From: Candidatus Dojkabacteria bacterium
GTDB taxonomy: Bacteria; Patescibacteriota; Dojkabacteria; J137
DNA: 7,919 nucleotides
Assembly: GCA_003694175.1 (NCBI GenBank)
Contig: RFKV01000016.1
Span: forward strand, 1 to 7,919
Reading direction: 5' to 3'
In this document: positions 1 through 6,367 of the stretch, one piece after another
Numbering within the stretch: position 1 is the first letter of the stretch
How the letters are laid out: every line of letters starts with the position of its first letter
The notes under the pieces: model-generated
Seen by the model: the letters and a program-made list of their open reading frames with translations, nothing else
Databases searched by the model: none
Told to the model about the DNA's origin: nothing
Position numbers and translations under genes: made by a program

Positions 1-159
1 ATTTAGTTTTTTTAAAACAAGCAATCCCTAAAAGGCTAATAGATAACTATATCAAAATAGGCCAAATATGTCTAAACACAAGTAAAGATAAGATGAATTA
101 AATTTATAAAGATATTTTTTCAAAATGCATCTGGTGCAAAACTAAAATATATTTAAAAC

Positions 160-188
160 TTGTACTTCACAAATATATTGATTATGAT
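160..188 (+). promoter_or_regulatory. sigma70-like promoter of the SDR gene
   Basis: A -35-like TTGTAC (160-165) and a -10-like TATGAT (183-188) are separated by exactly 17 bases. Transcription would start near 194-196. That leaves almost no leader for an ATG at 200 but about 17 bases for the ATG at 212, which supports the downstream start. The call rests on consensus matching only, in AT-rich DNA where chance matches are common. Confidence 0.5.
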
Positions 189-211
189 GATCTAAGTTCA
201 TGGATCCTGTT

Positions 212-1003
212 ATGAAATTGAGTCAGAAAGTTGCTTTAATTACTGGAGCATCAAGCGGAATTGGTCGTTGTGTGTCTTTAAGGTTTGCTTCAGACAAATG
301 CAAAATTGTAATAATTGGTAGAAGTGCCGATAAGTTAAACGAGGTAAAAGAACTTTCAAAAAATTTAGGTGCAGATGTTTTGGCGATACAAGCAGATTTA
401 ACAAATGATGATGAAGTTAGAAGCCTATTTTCTAAAACTTTAGAGAGTTTTGGAAGAATTGATGTTGTTTTTAATAACGCTGGGATTGGCTACGTAAATC
501 CTATTGTGAACTTAAAAGAAGAAGAAATCCATAAAATGATAGATACAAACATCACTGCAATGATTATGGTAACAAAGTACGCAGCTGAGCAAATGAAAAA
601 ACAAGAAAACGGTGGGCATATTTTGATTACAAGTTCAATAGCCGGACTAATTCCAGTTCCCCAATGGTCAGTTTACTGCTCAACTAAGTGGGCAATCACT
701 GGCTTTGCTGAGAGCATTAGGTACGAATTGGCTAAATCTAAAGTGCTAGTCACAACAATTCATCCTGGGCCAGTTAAGACTGACTTCTTTATCAGAGGGA
801 ATATAAGTCCAGAAAAGTTATCAATTCAAAATAATATGACAAACCCAGAAGATGTTGCTGAGGCGGTTTACAAGATTTTATTTACAAACAAAAAAAGAGT
901 AATAATTCCTAAATATTTCACTTGGGTAAGTAGATTATATAAGTTTTTCCCAAATGCCTTTGATTTGATCAGCAAAAAGTATGTTAAGTCAAATCTGTAT
1001 TAG
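212..1003 (+). CDS. classical short-chain dehydrogenase/reductase (SDR)
   Basis: This is an NAD(P)-dependent oxidoreductase of the classical SDR family, a single Rossmann domain of 263 residues, the usual length. Visible motifs, numbered from the ATG at 212, are the cofactor loop TGASSGIG (11-18), an NNAG motif (88-91), and the catalytic tetrad Asn113 (TN), Ser142, Tyr155 and Lys159 in YxxxK. The PG loop (HPGPVKT) follows near 184-190. An arginine directly after strand beta2 (IIGRS) suggests NADP(H) rather than NAD(H). The substrate cannot be read from the sequence. Another in-frame ATG lies at 200. I prefer 212 because MKLSQKVALITG is the normal family N-terminus, GGAT lies upstream of it, and the predicted promoter ends close to 200. 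The gene is monocistronic here and converges on the aldolase gene with a 20-base gap holding no clear terminator. The enzyme is probably soluble. Its C-terminal tail is Lys/Tyr/Phe-rich. Confidence 0.93.
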   Translation: MKLSQKVALITGASSGIGRCVSLRFASDKCKIVIIGRSADKLNEVKELSKNLGADVLAIQADLTNDDEVRSLFSKTLESFGRIDVVFNNAGIGYVNPIVNLKEEEIHKMIDTNITAMIMVTKYAAEQMKKQENGGHILITSSIAGLIPVPQWSVYCSTKWAITGFAESIRYELAKSKVLVTTIHPGPVKTDFFIRGNISPEKLSIQNNMTNPEDVAEAVYKILFTNKKRVIIPKYFTWVSRLYKFFPNAFDLISKKYVKSNLY

Positions 1004-1023
1004 GCAAAAAAGCTCCATATCTA

Positions 1024-2094
1024 CTATGCTATGTCTATCTCTTTGCAAAGATAAACATCTTGTACAGCGTTTATTATCCTTACACCCTGATCAAAGCTTT
1101 TTTGGAAAGCTTTTCTGCCCAAGATCAGGCCTGATCCGCCTGCTCTCTTGTTAATTACTGCAGTCTCAACAGCATCTGCTAAATCATTAGACCCACTCGC
1201 TCCCCCAGAGCTAATTAAAGGAATCCTCCCTAGATATCCATTCGCAACCTGATATTTAGTTAAGTCTATTGGATGTTCAGTTGACAAATCTGAATACATT
1301 TTTTCGTTTATCTTACCGTAAGATGAACTTTCTGTATTCAGCACTCTAAAGCCGCCATTAAGCGTAGGTAATTTCTGTTTAATGATATCAGCCTGTATAG
1401 TTGCACCTAAATAGTTAGCCTGACCTGTCAAATCTGCTGCTGTCTGATAGTCTTTTCCATCCTTCTTAAAATTTTCATTTCTTATGTAACACCAAAGTAC
1501 TGTAAACATTCCAAATTCATGAGCACACGCGAAAGCTTGAGACACTTCTTGTATCTGTCTTGCTGAATTCGTTGATCCAAAATAAATGGTAGCTCCTATC
1601 CCTATAGCCCCCATATCATAAGCTTGTTTCACCGTTCCAAAAAATATTTGATCAAACTTGTTTGGATAGGTTAACAGCTCATTGTGATTAAGCTTAACTA
1701 TAAAAGGGATTTTATGTGCATATTTGCGACTAACTAGGCCAAGTACCCCAAGTGTTGAGGTCACAGCAGAACATCCTGACTCCAGAGCCAATTTGACAAT
1801 ATTTTCAGGATCAAAATAGATTGGATTGTTAGAAAAACTTGCTCCTGCTGAATGCTCTACACCTTGATCAACTGGAAGTATAGAAAGATAACCAGTGTTT
1901 GCAAGCCTACCGCTGGAATACATTCTTTGAAGACTTGAAAGTACCCTATTATTTCTATCTGAATTAGAAAAGTTTTCATCAACAATACTAGGTGATGGCC
2001 TAGTAAATTTTGCATGCAAAAATGTAGACGATTTAAAATTTAGAAGGTAATCAGACTTTGGACCAAGAAGCTCCTTTATCTCATTGTAATCCAT
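1024..2094 (-). CDS. fbaB: class I fructose-bisphosphate aldolase, FbaB/DhnA type
   Basis: This cytoplasmic enzyme interconverts fructose-1,6-bisphosphate with dihydroxyacetone phosphate and glyceraldehyde-3-phosphate through a Schiff base. From the ATG at 2094 it has 356 residues, close to the 350 of E. coli FbaB, which it resembles along its whole length as far as I remember that sequence. Shared blocks include GYLSILPVDQGVEHSAGASF, KLNHNE, IGATIYFGS, ADLTGQANYLGATI, the phosphate-binding SGGASG, and the end KRAGG.GLILGRKAF...INAVQDVYL. Lys239, in ADIIKQK, is the likely Schiff-base lysine by analogy with the family. The frame is open to a GTG at 2109, but E. coli FbaB begins at a residue matching the ATG at 2094. 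No strong ribosome binding site is visible. It is the third gene on the minus strand after dsbA and the small membrane gene, but a 130-base gap suggests it may have its own promoter. Its stop is TAG. Confidence 0.96.
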   Translation of the reverse strand: MDYNEIKELLGPKSDYLLNFKSSTFLHAKFTRPSPSIVDENFSNSDRNNRVLSSLQRMYSSGRLANTGYLSILPVDQGVEHSAGASFSNNPIYFDPENIVKLALESGCSAVTSTLGVLGLVSRKYAHKIPFIVKLNHNELLTYPNKFDQIFFGTVKQAYDMGAIGIGATIYFGSTNSARQIQEVSQAFACAHEFGMFTVLWCYIRNENFKKDGKDYQTAADLTGQANYLGATIQADIIKQKLPTLNGGFRVLNTESSSYGKINEKMYSDLSTEHPIDLTKYQVANGYLGRIPLISSGGASGSNDLADAVETAVINKRAGGSGLILGRKAFQKSFDQGVRIINAVQDVYLCKEIDIA

Positions 2095-2224
2095 AGTAAA
2101 TATCCGCACTTTAAATTAAAATATCCACAAACAGCACAATCGACATCTAAGAAATGAAAGAACAAACCTCAACCACACATAGTATCTAGCTTTACAAAGC
2201 TTTATATAAATTCAAAATTATTGC

Positions 2225-2416
2225 TCAATTAAAAAAATTGGTCTGATCTTGTATATAGCTTTGTGGCCTATCTCCAATTTTTTCAATATTCAGTAAATCA
2301 GTTTGAGATTTTGTAAAAAGCTTGTCTGCAAAAGCAATAACAAAAACAACTAAAACCACACCAAGCAAAACCAAAAAAAAACAAGGAATTAGAAACTTTG
2401 AACTTGTTGAATTCAT
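2225..2416 (-). CDS. small single-span membrane protein, unknown function
   Basis: This is a 63-residue protein with one strongly hydrophobic segment (about residues 8-30, rich in Leu, Val and Phe), followed by a polar tail of about 33 residues with alternating acidic and basic residues. There is one cysteine (Cys12), inside the hydrophobic segment, so it does not look like a DsbB- or VKOR-type redox partner. The ATG lies one base after the stop of the DsbA-like gene, with no separate ribosome binding site visible. The two are therefore probably co-transcribed and translationally coupled, and a role near the DsbA-like protein at the membrane is a guess from position only. It ends in TGA. I recognise no family. 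It could be a real small membrane protein or, less likely, a chance open frame. Confidence 0.6.
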   Translation of the reverse strand: MNSTSSKFLIPCFFLVLLGVVLVVFVIAFADKLFTKSQTDLLNIEKIGDRPQSYIQDQTNFFN

Positions 2417-2417
2417 A

Positions 2418-3335
2418 TTATAACAACTTGTTTATTTCCTGCTCAAATCTACTGTAAGGCCAAGCCCCATTAATTACTTGTCCTTGTATATCGTTGTTAG
2501 AAGGGTTGTAAGTAATTTCACTGGTAACAACACCATCACTGCTTGTTTTACCTATAAAAAAGGTTGGAACACCAAACCCACCTAAACCAACACTGGAAGC
2601 TAAAGAGTTTAAATCATTCTGATCTTTTAATATTTCATCTTTAAATTCTGAGTTTGTTGCACAGTTGATAATTTTTTCACCATCCAAGCCTAATGAGGCT
2701 GCTAATTCTTTTATTTTTTGATTTACTTTTTCTCTTTTTGATTCATCACGAAAATCTTCAAAATTAGAAAAGATCAAGTCATGAAACTTAAAATAAACTT
2801 CGTTTCTATTAGATGATTTAGAACTGGCACAATTAGCCACATTTGCCTGGTAGTTTGATCCACCACCAGAAAGTGGAGAATCTCTAAACACATACTTTAC
2901 CTTTCCCTGATCAATATAGTTTTTTATTAACCCTGGCAAAGTTTGCTGAGAATGCCGTTGGCAGAAAGGGCAGTCAAACGCCAAAAATTCAATAATTGTA
3001 ACTGGCGCATCGGCTTTACCCAGAAATTGATCATCATCAACAGACGCTTTTAGCGTATAACTCACTGGATCTGTTGAGACAGTCTGTTGTGTTTCTGTCC
3101 CCTTAATCTGAATTTTTGAAATTTCCAACGCAATGTTACGTAAGCCTAATCCTAAAACAATTGAAATTATAATCGACGAAATCAAAACGGACGAAAAAAC
3201 TGATATTGGCAGAATGTTTTTTGAAATGTCAAATCTAAACTCAATGTAGTCTGAATTTTTCTTTTCAACAATCTCAGCATACTTTGCATCCTCATACTTA
3301 AACTCCCTGTTATCTGAATGTTCTTTAGTCGACAT
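2418..3335 (-). CDS. membrane-anchored DsbA-family thioredoxin-like protein
   Basis: This is a thiol-disulfide oxidoreductase of the DsbA/thioredoxin_4 type, expected to act outside the cytoplasmic membrane. The 305 residues divide into a charged cytoplasmic N-terminus (1-42), one membrane span (about 43-66, with IISIVLGLGL) that serves as an uncleaved anchor, a linker rich in Thr, Gln and Ser, and a DsbA domain from about 95. The domain opens with FLGKADAPVTIIEFLAFDCPFC, which contains the CPFC redox site (Cys122 and Cys125). The cis-proline loop is GVPTFF (Pro257). Cys169 and Cys225 could form a second, structural disulfide. This anchored architecture is common in Patescibacteria and some Gram-positive bacteria. 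CPFC is more often seen in DsbA-like proteins than the CPHC of E. coli DsbA, so oxidase versus isomerase activity cannot be decided. It is the first gene of a likely operon with the 63-residue membrane protein one base downstream. No VKOR or DsbB homologue lies in the window. Confidence 0.93.
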   Translation of the reverse strand: MSTKEHSDNREFKYEDAKYAEIVEKKNSDYIEFRFDISKNILPISVFSSVLISSIIISIVLGLGLRNIALEISKIQIKGTETQQTVSTDPVSYTLKASVDDDQFLGKADAPVTIIEFLAFDCPFCQRHSQQTLPGLIKNYIDQGKVKYVFRDSPLSGGGSNYQANVANCASSKSSNRNEVYFKFHDLIFSNFEDFRDESKREKVNQKIKELAASLGLDGEKIINCATNSEFKDEILKDQNDLNSLASSVGLGGFGVPTFFIGKTSSDGVVTSEITYNPSNNDIQGQVINGAWPYSRFEQEINKLL

Positions 3336-3423
3336 AAATTTAGATATAAAAGCTAAATAGAGATGATGTGGTTTCTAGAAATTACCATGAAATTACCTTA
3401 ATTAGTTTACATGAAAAAGTTGG

Positions 3424-3492
3424 ATTTTGCAAAATTTAAATCTTAACTTAATTTGTTTCTTAATTTATTTATCAAGATTTGCAAAACAAATC
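3424..3492. repeat. palindrome and hairpin upstream of the dsbA-like gene
   Basis: Two short dyads lie 89 to 157 bases upstream of the DsbA-like start. ATTTTGCAAAAT (3424-3435) is a perfect 12-base palindrome. GATTTG and CAAATC (3476-3481, 3487-3492) form a perfect 6-bp stem around a 5-base loop. They share the TTTGCAAAA core. They could be an operator pair, but AT-rich DNA yields such dyads by chance and no regulator is encoded nearby. Confidence 0.25.
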
Positions 3493-3568
3493 AACCACTC
3501 AACTACTTTAAATACAACGAAAATGATTAAATCAGGCAGTTAATATAGTATGGACTTATTCAGTTCGA

Positions 3569-4713
3569 TCAAAACTGTCTGTACTACACTAATCCTTAAT
3601 CTCCACGAGCATAATTGTTGGTTTAACTCTACAGATACAGATTAAGAAACACCAAAACTGCCTCAGGTTTTGAATTTTTAAAAGGCCTAGTAACTGTTCC
3701 TGTTTTTGTTGATCAAGATTGGGATGATCACTAAAAAATCACATCAACTACAATCGGGCAGGAGATAAAGCCTAACACGAATTGGTCCCATTTCAGCTAC
3801 AATACCATTACCCCATGAGTATGGTTTAACTTCAATAACTCCATGATCAAAATCAAAATTTTTTAATCTAAGTTCTTTCAATATTTTCATAATTTTTCGA
3901 ATTCCTCATCTGTTGTTGAAGCTGCTAATTTCTGCAGTAATTTCCTTATCACATCATTACCCAAATTACCCAGATTTAATTGAATACACACATAAATCTC
4001 AACTTGATCTACTATGCCAGTTACCAAATCTTTCTCTTCCGATGGTTATGAAGATCTGACAGATGACAAAATCCGACTATTGCATCCAAGTATTCACCTG
4101 AACGCACCAAAAATGGATTCCATGCATTACAATAGACTTCTTGCGCAAAGTCAGTTACTTGTTTAGTGTTTCTGCCATCTTCAAAAATATTCTGTCAAGA
4201 AAGGTATCATAATGCATGATAATCCTATTGGCTCTTCACTAAAATGGATTCTACTAGTCTTTCTTCAAAATAAGCACTATAAGACACCTCTTTAACTTCA
4301 CACCATCTTTTGGGTAAATTATCATAAACAAAATCTTATTCTATATTGACAGTAACGATTGAAGCTGGACCATACCGTCCTTCATTATTAGGAGTTTAAC
4401 AAGATCCACCAGTGGACTCATCATATTTGCCTATATGACTACTCTCCAATTCGCGATTCTTCTCGATATCTTTCGACAAGATATGGTATAACTCCAACAG
4501 GTTCAGTTTACCTCCATATATCTCAACCTACAGTAATAATTTTTTAAATAGTCTAACCTGCTAGTACTTAGGTTATCCTGCTTAACATATTTCTTCTTCA
4601 ATTGGTCTCACACTTTTCTCTCTAACGAATAGTAAAGAGTGAGTTGCATCTCAAATTGTATCTTAGACAATTATTTGATTGAGTATTGTATTTTGTTTTT
4701 CTGAAAATCTATT
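3569..4713 (-). pseudogene. eroded minus-strand gene, product not recognised
   Basis: No long open frame exists here, but minus-strand translation gives consecutive protein-like tracts in changing frames. In order they are 4601-4506 (with KKYVKQDNLSTSRLDYLKNY), 4504-4442 (VGVIPYLVERYREESRIGE), and then a single frame over 4443-4024 with five in-frame stops, including GRYGPASIVTVNIE, NLPKRWCEVKEVSYSAYFEE and the 57-codon open run 4194-4024 (VYCNAWNPFLVRSGEYLDA). Next come 4045-3890 (VDQVEIYVCIQLNLGNLGND), 3890-3747 (GVIEVKPYSWGNGIVAEMGP) and a last tract around 3690-3569 (TVTRPFKNSKPEAVLVFLNL). The stops are TAA, TAG and TGA, the kinds expected from decay of Gln, Glu, Arg or Trp codons. Together this suggests one or two former cytoplasmic genes of more than 350 codons. 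I do not recognise the family. The alternative, that these are chance open tracts, is weakened by their order and their common strand. The 3890-3747 tract begins with an ATG that overlaps the stop of the tract before it. Confidence 0.55.
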
Positions 4714-5042
4714 TTAACTACAGTTGAATTAAAAAATAACATTAATGAAATCATATACAAGAAATAGGTTAAAAAAAATACAAACTAATAAAAAATGATA
4801 CCCTTCCATCATTCTCAAAATTTCGTTAAAACCACAAAAAAGTTGAGTATAAAGTTGGATCATAGTAAAATCAGAAAAGGATGTGAATAATCAATAATTC
4901 CTTAAAGCAACAAACGCGAAGAGATGTCATAAAATCATATAAATCTAAGTCTACAAGCATAATAGACGAGCTTTGAGAATATCAAAGCCTTAACTTAACC
5001 CAAGCTAAAATTTACAAAATTTATTATAGATCCATTGAATGA
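4714..5042. other. gene-poor spacer, possible further relic sequence
   Basis: This stretch follows the stop of the unknown gene at 5043 and holds no gene I can support. On the minus strand, 4863-4729 is an open frame of 44 codons starting with ATG. It has a hydrophobic C-terminal half (FLLVCIFFNLFLVYDF), so it would be a one-span membrane peptide, but T-runs in AT-rich DNA give such frames by chance. Further upstream, 4990-4926 also translates into short protein-like runs broken by stops. It may be the 5' extension of the eroded gene or plain spacer. No terminator hairpin with a T-run was found. Confidence 0.3.
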
Positions 5043-5990
5043 TCATTTAAAGAGAGCATCAAGTATCGCGTCACCTCCTTCTTGTTTACCTGTGTTTCTA
5101 CCTATTATGAAAAACCAATACGGACCAAATTCATCTCTTAGCAGATTGATCAAACTTGATCCTGATCTTGAACTTGATCTTGTTGAGCTTTTAAACAGAC
5201 AAATTGTTCCTGAATTACACTCTAGATCATGAAACGTTTTTTTGTTTTCGTTAGGCCCTGCAGTATTAACTAAGTTTACACTAATTCTGGGATGTAATGC
5301 CCTAGAAAAAGCAACACATGTTGCTCTGATGTCTCTGATGTTATAATCTTCATTATACTCTTTAGCATTTCTACCTTTTTTTGGTGGTGGTAATAAACCT
5401 GACATATAATCAAAGTGGGTATAATCATCATAAAGTAATGGCCTGTCAACACCTGATAACGCGGCTATTAATTCGTACAATTCCGCAGAACAAAATAAAC
5501 CAAATCCGTTTGGTATTGATGGTACCAACCCCTTTAATAAGGTTTTAATTTCTAAAAATTTAACATTTTGTTCCTCCACGCTACCTCTATATTCAAAAAA
5601 TGGAATAATAAAATAAGTTCTATGGCTTCCTATTGAGTCTGCCTCCCCATACGGATGCAGTAATCCATTAATAATTGGAGTAATAACCGAAGATTCCTCA
5701 ACCTTAAGCTCAGTGGACAGAAAGTCTTTGAAACTTCCTCTCCTTGAAAGAATGCCAGCTATCCCACTATGGTTAAGAGCCCTAAGTATAACATTTCGTT
5801 TACTAAGTATAACATTTGGTTCACTTGGTTCATCAGGTTTATTCTCACCTAAAAAAACAACTTCATTAACTTCTGGTGTACCGCCGTCACTTTGAGAACC
5901 ATTTAATTGACCCATATATCTACCCCATAACGTCAATAACTTCTTCATCTCAATTCTTTTTATATTTCCAGTATTCGGATCTCGCTCCAT
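5043..5990 (-). CDS. hypothetical protein, family not recognised
   Basis: This is an intact frame of 315 residues from the ATG at 5990. The frame stays open to a TTG at 6038, giving 331 residues, and an internal ATG at 5948 begins MKKLLTLWGRYMG. None has a clear ribosome binding site. I see no signal peptide or membrane span, so it is probably cytoplasmic. It contains a hydrophobic core region (about 103-180, with TYFIIPFFEYRG and GFGLFCSAELYELIAALSG), then YDDYTHFDYMSGLLPPPKKG, ALHPRISVNLVN, a Ser/Arg-rich stretch (about 268-280), and DEFGPYWFFIIGRN near the end. There are no Walker, nuclease or helix-turn-helix motifs that I can name. Its base composition looks somewhat less AT-rich than its neighbours, which could mean a different origin. 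It lies just upstream of the eroded gene on the same strand, so both may come from one acquired cassette. It ends in TGA. Confidence 0.7.
   Translation of the reverse strand: MERDPNTGNIKRIEMKKLLTLWGRYMGQLNGSQSDGGTPEVNEVVFLGENKPDEPSEPNVILSKRNVILRALNHSGIAGILSRRGSFKDFLSTELKVEESSVITPIINGLLHPYGEADSIGSHRTYFIIPFFEYRGSVEEQNVKFLEIKTLLKGLVPSIPNGFGLFCSAELYELIAALSGVDRPLLYDDYTHFDYMSGLLPPPKKGRNAKEYNEDYNIRDIRATCVAFSRALHPRISVNLVNTAGPNENKKTFHDLECNSGTICLFKSSTRSSSRSGSSLINLLRDEFGPYWFFIIGRNTGKQEGGDAILDALFK
5155..5184 (-). repeat. degenerate hexamer repeat inside the unknown gene
   Basis: Five consecutive hexamers, consensus ATCAAG on the coding strand (units such as ATCAGG, TTCAAG and AACAAG), encode most of a Ser/Arg-rich stretch (SSTRSSSRSGSS). 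This looks like small-unit slippage producing a flexible linker. It keeps the frame because each unit is six bases. Confidence 0.6.
5782..5817 (-). repeat. 21-bp in-frame tandem duplication in the unknown gene
   Basis: The 15-mer CTAAGTATAACATTT (given on the + strand) occurs at 5782-5796 and again at 5803-5817, a period of 21 bases. In the protein this gives NVILSKR followed by NVILRAL, a seven-residue tandem duplication. The exact match over 15 bases suggests it is fairly recent. The frame is preserved. Confidence 0.8.
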
Positions 5991-6367
5991 AGATTTAATT
6001 TTAGTAAATATAGGCGCTACAAAAATAGCCGTATGCAAACCAAAAACTTAAAGTTACTTGTTTTATCATATATTATTTCATGTTTTCTTCCTTTTATTCA
6101 ACGTTATTTAGTCTACTTTCTCTAGTAACTATTTAATCGCACTTGTGAAGATTGTAATTGTACTTCATCTAGATTCAGGTTAGAATGTAGACCATACTTC
6201 ATACTTGTTGATGTTGAGTGCGATTCAGTATAACATAACCTAAAATAAAATGCGTAAACGTAAATTTAGAATCACTATGTAGGGATGTTTAAATCTCTTT
6301 TTTAATTTAGGTTGATACAAAGCTGTGCCAAAATTATTAAAAATAGAGTATATTAAGCAAAGTTAAA
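5991..6367. other. divergent intergenic region
   Basis: This spacer separates the unknown minus-strand gene from the plus-strand kinase gene and should hold both promoters. The plus-strand promoter is listed separately. For the minus strand I see only AT-rich candidates around 6070-6085 (TATGAT, TAATAT) without a good -35. A minus-strand open frame runs over about 6250-6122 and includes an ATG at 6202 for a 26-residue peptide (KYGLHSNLNLDEVQLQSSQ). It is too short to claim and could be another relic. No tRNA, riboswitch or terminator was recognised. Confidence 0.4.
6312..6340 (+). promoter_or_regulatory. sigma70-like promoter of the kinase gene
   Basis: TTGATA (6312-6317, five of six matches to the -35 consensus) and TATTAA (6335-6340, four of six to the -10) are separated by 17 bases. 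The predicted start near 6347 gives a leader of about 20 bases before the ATG at 6368. That leader, AGAGTATATTAAGCAAAG, has no strong Shine-Dalgarno sequence. Confidence 0.5.

Noticed and set aside
1003..1030. Bidirectional terminator between the SDR and aldolase genes
   Set aside because: Only an A-run next to AGCTCC is present. No stem of useful length with flanking T-runs could be drawn.
3550..3645. A 31-residue plus-strand frame (MDLFSSIKTV...) and nearby plus-strand runs up to 3732
   Set aside because: It is short and antisense to the last tract of the eroded gene. No ribosome binding site or continuation was found.
4014..4166. A 50-residue plus-strand frame with ATG and TAG (MPVTKSFSSDGYEDL...)
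   Set aside because: It lies antisense to the 57-codon open run of the eroded minus-strand gene, and the minus-strand tracts continue on both sides while this one does not. It has many C-ending codons unlike the genuine genes here. I treat it as a shadow, though not with certainty.
3336..5042. CRISPR array, tRNA, riboswitch or insertion sequence in the large gap
   Set aside because: I found no regularly spaced repeats, no tRNA T-loop pattern, no terminal inverted repeats with a transposase frame, and no conserved riboswitch core.
5035..5232. Plus-strand frame of 65 codons opposite the end of the unknown gene
   Set aside because: It is fully antisense to the longer intact frame 5990-5043 and its low-complexity part simply mirrors the hexamer repeat.
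5713..5895. Plus-strand frame of 60 codons within the unknown gene
   Set aside because: It is antisense to the unknown gene and owes part of its length to the tandem duplication.
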